A stretch of DNA of 64,000 nt from Paraburkholderia sacchari (GTDB lineage Bacteria; Pseudomonadota; Gammaproteobacteria; Burkholderiales; Burkholderiaceae), in assembly GCF_000785435.2 (NCBI RefSeq), contig NZ_JTDB02000013.1, forward strand, positions 103,666 through 167,665, given 5' to 3'. How positions within the stretch are numbered: position 1 is the stretch's first letter; each line of letters opens with the position of its first letter. Under the pieces are notes generated by a model, which ran no database searches, was not told where the DNA came from, and was given only the letters and a program-made list of their open reading frames with translations. Positions 8,893 to 16,209 of this stretch are shown here, one piece after another. The position numbers were made by a program, and so were the translations under genes.

Positions 8893-9681
8893 GTGAGCGA
8901 CCCACAACAAACACAAGACGAGGGCACTGAAGAGACCTTCATCTCGCACCTCGTCGAACTGCGCGACCGCATCATTCGCGCGGGCATTGCCGTGATCGTC
9001 GTGTTCGTCGGGCTCGTGTACTGGGCGCCGGACATCTTCAGGCTGCTCGCCCGCCCGCTGATGCAGAACCTGCCGCGCGACGGCAAGATGATCGTCACCG
9101 ACGTGACCGGCTCGTTCTTCGTGCCAATGAAGGTGACGATGCTGGTTGCCTTCGTGATTGCGCTGCCATTCGTGCTTTACCAAATCTGGGCGTTCGTCGC
9201 GCCAGGCCTTTACCAGCACGAAAAGAAGCTGGTCGCGCCGCTGGTGGGGAGCAGCTACACGCTGTTCCTGTGCGGCATGGCGTTCGCGTATTTCGTCGTG
9301 TTTCCCACCATCTTCCGGGTGATGGCGCATTACAACGCGCCGCTCGGTGCGGAGATGACGACGGATATCGACAATTACCTGAGCTTCGTGCTCACGATGT
9401 TCATCGCTTTTGGCGTGACCTTCGAGGTGCCGATCATCGTCGTGCTGCTCGTGCGCATGGGCGTGCTGACGGTGAAGAAGCTCAAGGAGATTCGTCCTTA
9501 TGTGATCGTTGGGGCGTTCATCGTTGCCGCGGTTGTCACGCCGCCGGACGTGTTCTCGCAGCTTATTCTGGCGGTGCCGCTGATCGTGCTGTATGAAGCG
9601 GGGATTATCGCGGCGCGGCTGTTCATCGGGACCGGCGAGAAGAGCGCCACCGACGAGAGCGAGGCCGCGAACGAGTCCTAA
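8893..9681 (+). CDS. tatC: Sec-independent protein translocase TatC
   Basis: Polytopic inner-membrane core of the Tat receptor, which binds the twin-arginine signal. Family features: N-terminal TFISHLVELRDRIIRA, the conserved periplasmic segment after helix 1, LPFVLYQIWAFVAPGLY, and six predicted membrane helices. 262 residues. The start is GTG 8893 (MSDPQQ), preceded by GAGGG; no ATG fits. Downstream is a strong hairpin terminator shared with the convergent protease gene. Confidence 0.95.
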   Translation: MSDPQQTQDEGTEETFISHLVELRDRIIRAGIAVIVVFVGLVYWAPDIFRLLARPLMQNLPRDGKMIVTDVTGSFFVPMKVTMLVAFVIALPFVLYQIWAFVAPGLYQHEKKLVAPLVGSSYTLFLCGMAFAYFVVFPTIFRVMAHYNAPLGAEMTTDIDNYLSFVLTMFIAFGVTFEVPIIVVLLVRMGVLTVKKLKEIRPYVIVGAFIVAAVVTPPDVFSQLILAVPLIVLYEAGIIAARLFIGTGEKSATDESEAANES

Positions 9682-9702
9682 GCCAGTCACGAAGCAAGAA
9701 AG

Positions 9703-9737
9703 AAAGGCCGCGAACGGGAACGTTTCGCGGCCTTTTT
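9703..9737. terminator. Bidirectional terminator between tatC and the HtrA-type protease gene
   Basis: Perfect 12-base stem (9703-9714 with 9724-9735) with a nine-base loop; a T-run follows on the plus strand and an A-run precedes it, so it can serve both converging transcripts. Confidence 0.85.
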
Positions 9738-9765
9738 CTTGCGCTTGCCGGTTCAGTGCGGGCCG

Positions 9766-10980
9766 TCAACCGCCTTCGTCGTCGCCTTCGTCGTCCTGAT
9801 TCTGCTGCTTGGGCGGCGGCGGGCGCTTGCCAATCGTCACGTTCAGGTCCATGTCCTTGTTCTTGCGCACGAGGTGAACCTTGGCGGCGGTGCCCGGCTT
9901 GATCTGCGCAATGACGTTCAACAGGCGCGTGGTGTCGGTGATGTCTTCTCCGTTCACCGTGGTCAGGACGTCGCCGGGCTTGATGCCGGCCTTGTCGGCG
10001 GGGCCGCCCTGGAGCACGCCCGCGACGATCGTGCCTTGCTTCTGGTTCAGCCCGAACGACTCGGCGATCTCGGGCGTCACGTCCTGCGGCTCCACGCCGA
10101 TCCAGCCGCGCGTGACCGTGCCCGTCGTGATGATGCTCTCCAGCACGCTGCGCGCCGTGGAGACGGGGATGGCGAAACCGATGCCGAGCGAGCCCCCCGA
10201 GCGCGAATAAATGGCCGTGTTGATGCCGAGCAGGTTGCCGTTCGCGTCGACGAGCGCGCCGCCCGAGTTGCCCGGATTGATGGGCGCATCGGTCTGGATG
10301 AAGTTCTCGAACGTGTTGATGCCAAGATGGTTGCGCCCGAGCGCGCTGATGATGCCCATCGTGACCGTCTGGCCCACGCCGAACGGGTTGCCGATGGCGA
10401 GCACGACATCGCCCACGCGCGCCTGGTCCATGCGCCCGAGCGTGATGGTGGGCAGGTTCGGCAGATTGATCTTGAGCACGGCGATATCGGTTTCCGGATC
10501 GATGCCGATCACCTTCGCATTGGTGGTGCGGCCGTCGGAAAGCGCGATTTCGATCTGATCCGCGCCGTCGATCACGTGCTGGTTCGTTAGAATGTAACCG
10601 TCCGGACTGACAATCACACCCGAACCGAGGTTCGCGGCGGGCTGTTCCTGCTGCTTACGGTTGGTATTGGGTTTGCCGAAGAAGTAGCGAAATAGCGGGT
10701 CGTTCTGGCGCGGATCGGGCGGCAGCGACCCGTCCTTGCTCGAGAACACGTTGACGACCGCGGGCATCGCCTTCTGGGCCGCATCCGCATAGGAGCTCTG
10801 CGCGGGACCGCCGCCGATGCCCGGCGCCACTTCCCGCAATGCGACGATCGGCTCCGCGAGCTGCTTGCCGAGTTGCCCCTGGTGCTGGAGCCATTGCGGC
10901 TTGAGCGTCGCGATGATGAACATCAACGCCAGCAGGACCGTCACCGCCTGGGCGAAGAACAGCCAAAAGCGTCTAAGCAT
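9766..10980 (-). CDS. Membrane-anchored HtrA-family serine protease (DegS/MucD-like)
   Basis: Trypsin-like envelope protease. An N-terminal hydrophobic segment (about 5-25, FWLFFAQAVTVLLALMF) acts as anchor or signal. The catalytic triad is His135 (TNQHVIDG), Asp165 (DPETDIAVLKI) and Ser239 (NPGNSGGAL). One PDZ domain follows at about 285-385 (GWIGVEPQDVTP ... GPADKAGIKPGDVL). A single PDZ and a kept N-terminal anchor favour DegS over DegP/DegQ. The C-terminus is an acidic tail (DDEGDDEGG) encoded by a 12-base tandem duplication. 404 residues. The gene is divergent from the Nif3-like gene with 19 bases between the starts. Its role in envelope stress is inferred from the family. Confidence 0.92.
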   Translation of the reverse strand: MLRRFWLFFAQAVTVLLALMFIIATLKPQWLQHQGQLGKQLAEPIVALREVAPGIGGGPAQSSYADAAQKAMPAVVNVFSSKDGSLPPDPRQNDPLFRYFFGKPNTNRKQQEQPAANLGSGVIVSPDGYILTNQHVIDGADQIEIALSDGRTTNAKVIGIDPETDIAVLKINLPNLPTITLGRMDQARVGDVVLAIGNPFGVGQTVTMGIISALGRNHLGINTFENFIQTDAPINPGNSGGALVDANGNLLGINTAIYSRSGGSLGIGFAIPVSTARSVLESIITTGTVTRGWIGVEPQDVTPEIAESFGLNQKQGTIVAGVLQGGPADKAGIKPGDVLTTVNGEDITDTTRLLNVIAQIKPGTAAKVHLVRKNKDMDLNVTIGKRPPPPKQQNQDDEGDDEGG

Positions 10981-10999
10981 CTGAAGATTAGAGGATTAT

Positions 11000-11746
11000 A
11001 TGGATCGGATCGAACTGGAATTGTATCTGAACAATCTTCTGGAATCCGCGCGGTTCAAGGACTACTGCCCGAATGGCTTGCAAGTGGAAGGGCGGCGTCG
11101 CGTGGAGAAGATCGCGACCGGCGTGACTGCCTCGCTCGCCTTCCTCGAAGCCGCGCTGGAGTGGGGCGCCGACGCCGTGCTGGTCCACCACGGCTACTTC
11201 TGGCGCAATGAGGCGCCGCAGATCACGGGACGCAAGCACCGCCGCCTCAAGGCGCTTCTGGCGAACGATCTCAATCTCTTCGCCTACCATCTGCCGCTCG
11301 ACAGCCACCCTGAACTGGGCAATAACGCGCAGTTGGGCGCCAAGCTCGGCTGGATCGGCGAAAAACGCTTCGGCGACCAGGATCTGGGGTGGATGACCAC
11401 GCTGCCCATGCCCATCACGCTCGCGCATTTCTCGGCGCAAGTCGAGCAGACGCTCGGCCGCGCGCCGCTCGTGCTCGGCGACCCCGACTGGGAACTGCGC
11501 CATGTGGCCTGGTGCACCGGCGCGGCGCAAGGCTACTTCGACGCGGCGATCGACGCGGGCGCCGATGTCTTCCTGACCGGCGAGATCTCGGAGCCCACGA
11601 CTCACACCGCGGCCGAAAGCGGTGTGGCGTTCCTTGCCGCAGGCCACCACGCCACTGAGCGCTTTGGCGTGCAGGCAGTCGGCGCGCACCTTGCCGAGGC
11701 ATTCGACATCGAGCATCTCTTTATCGACATCCACAATCCGGTCTAG
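11000..11746 (+). CDS. Nif3-like dinuclear metal-centre protein (YbgI family)
   Basis: Member of the NIF3 / GTP cyclohydrolase I type 2-like family, which forms toroidal hexamers with a two-metal site. Metal-ligand motifs are visible: VLVHHGYFW, FAYHLPLDSHPELGNN and, near the C-terminus, AGHHATERFGVQA; the N-terminal YCPNGLQVEG is also typical. 248 residues. The biochemical function of the family is not settled. It starts 19 bases from the divergent protease gene and stands upstream of petABC. Confidence 0.9.
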   Translation: MDRIELELYLNNLLESARFKDYCPNGLQVEGRRRVEKIATGVTASLAFLEAALEWGADAVLVHHGYFWRNEAPQITGRKHRRLKALLANDLNLFAYHLPLDSHPELGNNAQLGAKLGWIGEKRFGDQDLGWMTTLPMPITLAHFSAQVEQTLGRAPLVLGDPDWELRHVAWCTGAAQGYFDAAIDAGADVFLTGEISEPTTHTAAESGVAFLAAGHHATERFGVQAVGAHLAEAFDIEHLFIDIHNPV

Positions 11747-11770
11747 CCAGAAAATGGCCCCATTTTCTGG
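11747..11770 (+). other. Hairpin just after the Nif3-like gene
   Basis: Perfect nine-base inverted repeat (11747-11755 with 11762-11770, loop GGCCCC) that begins at the base following the TAG stop. No T-run follows. It may terminate or stabilise the upstream transcript before petA. The rest of the 172-base gap shows no gene. Confidence 0.5.
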
Positions 11771-11918
11771 GGGAAAACCCCGAGTTATCAAGGACTTCGC
11801 ACGGTTTTTGGAGCACGCCTCTTGTAAATGCCAACTCCATTCGAGCAAACTAGCGTTCGGCAGCACCGCGGGTTTGCTGGCGTGACGGATAAATCCAACT
11901 CAGAAGTGGGGCGATGTG

Positions 11919-12539
11919 ATGCGAGACAATGAGAACGACCGCGTCGACGGCAGCCGCCGTACCTGGCTGATTGCGACGTCCGTAGCAAGTGGCATTGGAG
12001 GCGTAGCCACTGTCGTACCTTTCGTAGCTTCGTTTGCACCATCCGAAAAAGCCCGCGCGGCCGGCGCGCCGGTTGAAGTCGACATCAGCGGACTCGAAGC
12101 CGGCACGATGATGACCGTGGCGTGGCGCGGCAAGCCCGTGTGGATCCTCAAGCGCACCGAGCGCATGATGGCCGACTGCAAGAAGGCTGATCCCGAGCTG
12201 GCGGACCCTCACTCCGAGCATCCTTTCTCGATGCCGCTGCCAGACTACTGCAATAACGAGTACCGCTCGCGCGCCGAGCATCAGAACATTCTCGTGGCCG
12301 TTGCCGTGTGTACCCATCTGGGCTGCACGCCCACGCCGCGCTTCCAGGAAGGCCCGCAGGCCAACCTGCCCGACGACTGGCCCGGCGGCTTCCTGTGCCC
12401 GTGCCACGGCTCCACCTACGATCTCGCCGGCCGCGTGTTCAAGAACAAGCCCGCGCCGCAGAACCTCGACATCCCCCGGTACATGTTCACGTCTCCGACG
12501 CGGATCGTGATCGGCAAGGACGAGAAAGGAGAAGCGTAA
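11919..12539 (+). CDS. petA: Ubiquinol-cytochrome c reductase Rieske iron-sulfur subunit
   Basis: [2Fe-2S] subunit of the cytochrome bc1 complex; it takes an electron from ubiquinol and passes it to cytochrome c1. Cluster-binding boxes are CTHLGC (131-136; Cys131, His133) and CPCHGS (160-165; Cys160, His163). The N-terminus carries a twin-arginine motif, SRRTWLI (12-18), before a hydrophobic helix, so it should use the TatABC system encoded 2 kb upstream. A GTG at 11916 directly precedes the ATG at 11919; I use the ATG (206 residues). Its stop overlaps the petB start by one base. Confidence 0.96.
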   Translation: MRDNENDRVDGSRRTWLIATSVASGIGGVATVVPFVASFAPSEKARAAGAPVEVDISGLEAGTMMTVAWRGKPVWILKRTERMMADCKKADPELADPHSEHPFSMPLPDYCNNEYRSRAEHQNILVAVAVCTHLGCTPTPRFQEGPQANLPDDWPGGFLCPCHGSTYDLAGRVFKNKPAPQNLDIPRYMFTSPTRIVIGKDEKGEA

Positions 12540-13939
12540 TGGCGACGACGGGACACGACAAAGAAGTCACAACGACGGGCGCTTCTTCGGGACTCGTCGG
12601 CTGGATCGACAAGCGCTTTCCAATGACGTCGACCTGGAAAGCGCATCTGTCCGAGTACTACGCGCCGAAGAACTTCAACTTCTGGTACTTCTTCGGCTCG
12701 CTCGCGCTGCTGGTGTTGGTGAACCAGATCGTCACCGGCATCTTCCTCACCATGAACTACAAACCCGACGCGACGCTCGCGTTCGCGTCGGTCGAGTACA
12801 TCATGCGCGAGGTGCCGTGGGGCTGGCTGATCCGATACATGCATTCCACCGGTGCATCGATGTTCTTCGTGGTCGTGTATCTGCACATGTTCCGCGGGCT
12901 GCTGTACGGTTCTTACCGCAAGCCGCGCGAACTCGTCTGGATCTTCGGCTGCGCGATCTTCCTGTGCCTGATGGCCGAAGCGTTCTTCGGCTATCTGCTG
13001 CCGTGGGGCCAGATGTCGTTCTGGGGCGCGCAGGTGATCGTGAACCTGTTCTCGGCGATTCCTTTCATCGGCCCGGACCTGTCGCTCTGGATCCGCGGCG
13101 ACTACGTAGTCTCCGATGTCACGCTCAACCGCTTCTTCGCATTCCACGTGATTGCGATTCCGCTCGTGCTGATCGGGCTCGTAGTCGCGCATATCGTGGC
13201 GCTGCATGAAGTGGGCTCGAACAACCCCGATGGCGTCGAGATCAAGGAGAAAAAGGACGCGAACGGCATTCCGCTCGACGGCATTCCGTTCCATCCGTAC
13301 TACTCCGTGCACGACTTCATGGGCGTGTGCATCTTCCTGATGATCTTCGCTGCGATCGTGTTCTTCGCGCCGGAGATGGGCGGGTACTTCCTCGAAGCCA
13401 ACAACTTCGTGCCGGCCAACTCGCTGCAGACGCCGCCCGAGATCGCGCCTGTCTGGTACTTCACCGCGTTCTACGCGATGCTGCGCGCCACGACGGACCC
13501 GTTCAAGATCGTGCTGATGATCGTGATCGCGCTGCTCGGCCTGCTTGCGCTGTTGCGCGCACGTGGCAAGTGGCGGGCGGGCCTGCCGGTGCTGGCGATC
13601 CTCGTGATCCTGGCGATGCACTTCACCGAGTCGAAGTTCTGGGGCGTCGTGGTGATGGGCACGGCGGTCGTTTCGCTCTTCTTCCTGCCGTGGCTCGACC
13701 GCGCGCCGGTGAAGTCGATTCGCTACCGGCCGCTGTTCCACAAAGTCTTTCTCGCGATCTTCGTGTTCGCGTTCCTGACGCTCGGATTCCTCGGAACCCG
13801 GCCGCCCTCGCCGGCAGCGACGCTGATCGCCCAGATCTGCGCGCTCGTCTATTTCGCGTTTTTCCTCGGCATGCCGTTCTGGACGACGCTTGGCACCTTC
13901 AAGCAGCCGCCCGAGCGCGTGCGGTTCAAGCCCCATTAA
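12539..13939 (+). CDS. petB: Ubiquinol-cytochrome c reductase cytochrome b subunit
   Basis: Di-haem membrane core of the bc1 complex, with the quinol oxidation and quinone reduction sites. Hallmarks: HSTGASMFFVVVYLHMFRG (haem histidines), LPWGQMSFWGAQV, a second helix with FFAFHVIAIPL and VAHIVALHEVGSNNP, and PPEIAPVWYF (PEWYF-like quinol-site motif). 466 residues, including a full C-terminal domain of additional helices. The ATG at 12539 uses the last A of the petA TAA stop, so translation is coupled. Confidence 0.96.
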   Translation: MATTGHDKEVTTTGASSGLVGWIDKRFPMTSTWKAHLSEYYAPKNFNFWYFFGSLALLVLVNQIVTGIFLTMNYKPDATLAFASVEYIMREVPWGWLIRYMHSTGASMFFVVVYLHMFRGLLYGSYRKPRELVWIFGCAIFLCLMAEAFFGYLLPWGQMSFWGAQVIVNLFSAIPFIGPDLSLWIRGDYVVSDVTLNRFFAFHVIAIPLVLIGLVVAHIVALHEVGSNNPDGVEIKEKKDANGIPLDGIPFHPYYSVHDFMGVCIFLMIFAAIVFFAPEMGGYFLEANNFVPANSLQTPPEIAPVWYFTAFYAMLRATTDPFKIVLMIVIALLGLLALLRARGKWRAGLPVLAILVILAMHFTESKFWGVVVMGTAVVSLFFLPWLDRAPVKSIRYRPLFHKVFLAIFVFAFLTLGFLGTRPPSPAATLIAQICALVYFAFFLGMPFWTTLGTFKQPPERVRFKPH

Positions 13940-13960
13940 TCAGCGAGCGAGGAAGACACG

Positions 13961-14746
13961 ATGATGAAATCTCTCTTTTCGACGCTCGCAAGGGCGACCG
14001 GCGCGGGCATTGCCGGAGTTGCGCTGGCATGCGCTCTGGGATTCGGGGTGGGATCGGCTGCGGCGCAGGAAAACATTCCGCTCGACCACGCACCCGATAA
14101 CGGCGAAAATCTTGCTTCGCTGCAACATGGCGCGCAATTGTTTGTAAACTATTGCCTGAATTGCCATAGTGCGAACTTGATGCGCTACAGCCGGCTGGAA
14201 GCTATCGGCATCCCGCAGAAGCAAATCGAAGATAATCTCCTTTTCACGACCGATAAAGTCGGCAACACGATGTCCATCGCGATGCGCCCGGACGACGCCA
14301 AGACGTGGTTCGGCGTGGCGCCGCCGGACCTCTCCGTGGAAGCGCGTGCGAAAGGACGCGACTGGCTGTACACGTATCTGCGCAGCTTCTATCGCGACGA
14401 CACGCGGCCGACCGGCTGGAACAACCTGGCGTTCGAAAACGTGAGCATGCCCAACGTACTTTGGCAATTGCAGGGCGTGCGCACGGCGAAGTTCGAAGAC
14501 ATTGTGGAAGAGGAAACGGGGGAGAAGGTCCGCCGTTTTGTGGGGTACCAACAGGTCACACCAGGGAAGCTTTCGCCGGTAGATTATGATTCTGCCGTGG
14601 CCGACCTTGTTGCATACCTTGGCTGGATGGCCGAGCCGGAGCAGAAAACCCGCAAGCAGCTCGGGGTCTGGGTGCTCCTGTTCCTCGGCGTTCTGAGCTT
14701 TTTCGCGTGGCGACTGAACGCTGCGTACTGGAAAGATATCAAATAA
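13961..14746 (+). CDS. petC: Ubiquinol-cytochrome c reductase cytochrome c1 subunit
   Basis: Periplasmic c-type haem subunit, anchored by a C-terminal helix. A signal peptide ends around AAA-QE (residues 33-37). The haem site is YCLNCHSANLMRYSRL (Cys65, Cys68, His69). The distal methionine is probably in the SMAIAMRPDDA-like segment. The C-terminal anchor runs LGVWVLLFLGVLSFFAW. 261 residues. GAGGAA lies seven bases before ATG 13961; a second ATG follows immediately at 13964. Third gene of petABC, 21 bases after petB. Confidence 0.95.
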   Translation: MMKSLFSTLARATGAGIAGVALACALGFGVGSAAAQENIPLDHAPDNGENLASLQHGAQLFVNYCLNCHSANLMRYSRLEAIGIPQKQIEDNLLFTTDKVGNTMSIAMRPDDAKTWFGVAPPDLSVEARAKGRDWLYTYLRSFYRDDTRPTGWNNLAFENVSMPNVLWQLQGVRTAKFEDIVEEETGEKVRRFVGYQQVTPGKLSPVDYDSAVADLVAYLGWMAEPEQKTRKQLGVWVLLFLGVLSFFAWRLNAAYWKDIK

Positions 14747-14780
14747 TCACGTCCTGACCGACGTGGGCCGGTGCGACGAG

Positions 14781-14834
14781 ACACCGCCTGATGGTTCAGC
14801 GACCGTCAGACGGTGTGTTGCCTGCCGGCCTTTT
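14781..14834 (+). terminator. Probable terminator of petABC
   Basis: A stem of 11 bases with one mismatch (14781-14791 with 14806-14816) is nested inside a second pairing of GGCCGG (14766-14771) with CCGGCC (14825-14830) and is followed by TTTTGGGTTT. It lies between petC and sspA. The T-run is short, so read-through into sspA is possible. Confidence 0.5.
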
Positions 14835-14858
14835 GGGTTTATTGAGGAAATGTAAATC

Positions 14859-15470
14859 ATGATGGTTCTGTACTCCGGCACTACCTGCCCGTTCTCCCAG
14901 CGCTGCCGGCTGGTGTTGTTCGAAAAGGGCATGGACTTCGAAATCCGTGACGTCGACCTGTTCAACAAACCGGAAGACATCGCCGTGATGAATCCGTACG
15001 GTCAGGTGCCGATTCTGGTCGAGCGCGACCTGATTCTGTACGAATCGAACATCATCAACGAGTACATCGACGAGCGCTTCCCGCACCCGCAGCTGATGCC
15101 GGCCGATCCGGTCCAGCGCGCCCGCGCGCGCCTGTTCCTGCTCAACTTCGAGAAGGAACTGTTCGTGCACGTGAGCACGCTCGAAAACGAGAAGGGCAAG
15201 GCTGCCGAGAAGAATCACGAAAAGGCGCGCCTCGCGATCCGCGACCGCCTCACGCAGCTCGCGCCGATCTTCCTGAAGAACAAGTACATGCTGGGCGAAG
15301 AGTTCTCGATGCTCGACGTCGCGATCGCGCCGCTGCTGTGGCGCCTCGACCACTATGGCATCGAACTGTCGAAGAACGCCGCACCGCTCATGAAGTACGC
15401 CGAGCGTATCTTCAGCCGTCCGGCCTATATCGAAGCGCTGACGCCTTCGGAAAAGGTGATGCGCCGCTAA
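14859..15470 (+). CDS. sspA: Stringent starvation protein A (GST-fold regulator)
   Basis: RNA-polymerase-associated protein of the glutathione S-transferase fold, without expected GST activity. N-terminal thioredoxin-like domain (about 1-80: LYSGTTCPFSQRCRLVL, NPYGQVPILVERDLILYES), then the helical C-terminal domain with MLGEEFSMLDVAIAPLLWRL. 203 residues. Two ATGs in tandem (14859, 14862) follow GAGGAA. sspB lies 79 bases downstream, the conserved sspAB pairing. Confidence 0.93.
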   Translation: MMVLYSGTTCPFSQRCRLVLFEKGMDFEIRDVDLFNKPEDIAVMNPYGQVPILVERDLILYESNIINEYIDERFPHPQLMPADPVQRARARLFLLNFEKELFVHVSTLENEKGKAAEKNHEKARLAIRDRLTQLAPIFLKNKYMLGEEFSMLDVAIAPLLWRLDHYGIELSKNAAPLMKYAERIFSRPAYIEALTPSEKVMRR

Positions 15471-15549
15471 GCCGGTGTTGTAACAGGAGGCGGCGGGTGC
15501 CGGGTGGTTGTTTGGCTGCCGGGTGCGCCGCCTTGTCAGAGGATTGTTG

Positions 15550-16047
15550 ATGCAAGAGATTTCCACCAAGCCGTATCTGCTGCGCGCGCTGTACGAGTGG
15601 TGCACCGACAACGGCTTCACGCCGCACATTGCGGTGCGAGTCGACAACCGCACGCGCGTGCCGCGCCAGTTCGTGCGTGACGGCGAGATCGTGCTGAACA
15701 TCAGCTTCGAGGCCACGAGCCAGCTGCAGATGGGCAACGAGATGGTCGAGTTCCACGCCCGTTTTTCCGGCAAGTCGCACAAGATCGAGGTGCCCGTGTC
15801 GAACGTGCTCGCGATCTACGCGCGCGAGAACGGCCAGGGCATGGCGTTCCCGGTCGACGCGCCGCCGGGCGACGCCGATGACGTGCTGCCGTCCGCCCAG
15901 GAGCATGACGACGAAACGGCGCCAGTTGCTGCCGATGCGGCGCGTGAAGCCGAGGCGCCGGAGCCGGCTGTGTCTGTCCCCGAAAAGGACAAAGGCGACG
16001 ACAGCGCTGCGAAGGGTGGAAAGGGTCACCTCAAGATCGTGAAATGA
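15550..16047 (+). CDS. sspB: ClpXP protease specificity-enhancing factor SspB
   Basis: Adaptor that delivers ssrA-tagged proteins to ClpXP. The globular substrate-binding domain covers about 1-110 (KPYLLRALYEWC, NISFEATSQLQMGN, IYARENGQGMAFP). An acidic, Ala/Glu-rich flexible linker then ends in GGKGHLKIVK, which matches the ClpX-docking tail of the family. Start at ATG 15550, after AGAGGA; fourteen earlier in-frame codons from a GTG do not fit the family. 165 residues. The tRNA-Thr gene follows after 18 bases. Confidence 0.93.
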   Translation: MQEISTKPYLLRALYEWCTDNGFTPHIAVRVDNRTRVPRQFVRDGEIVLNISFEATSQLQMGNEMVEFHARFSGKSHKIEVPVSNVLAIYARENGQGMAFPVDAPPGDADDVLPSAQEHDDETAPVAADAAREAEAPEPAVSVPEKDKGDDSAAKGGKGHLKIVK

Positions 16048-16065
16048 GGTAGAATCGCGGGCCAC

Positions 16066-16141
<76 letters not shown>

Positions 16142-16150
16142 AATGCATCG

Positions 16151-16188
16151 AAAAGGGTTATCGCTTCGTGAGCGGTAACCCTTTTTCG
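16151..16188 (+). terminator. Terminator after tRNA-Thr
   Basis: An 11-base stem with one G-T pair (16155-16165 with 16171-16181) and a five-base loop, flanked by A-run and T-run, ten bases after the tRNA. It lies between the tRNA and the convergent methyltransferase gene and can serve both strands. Confidence 0.85.
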
Positions 16189-16209
16189 TTTTGGGTGTGG
16201 ATCGAGGCG

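Noticed and set aside
12416..13936. A 506-codon minus-strand frame opposite cytochrome b
   Set aside because: Highly charged Arg/Glu/His/Asp repeats typical of antisense to a hydrophobic protein gene.
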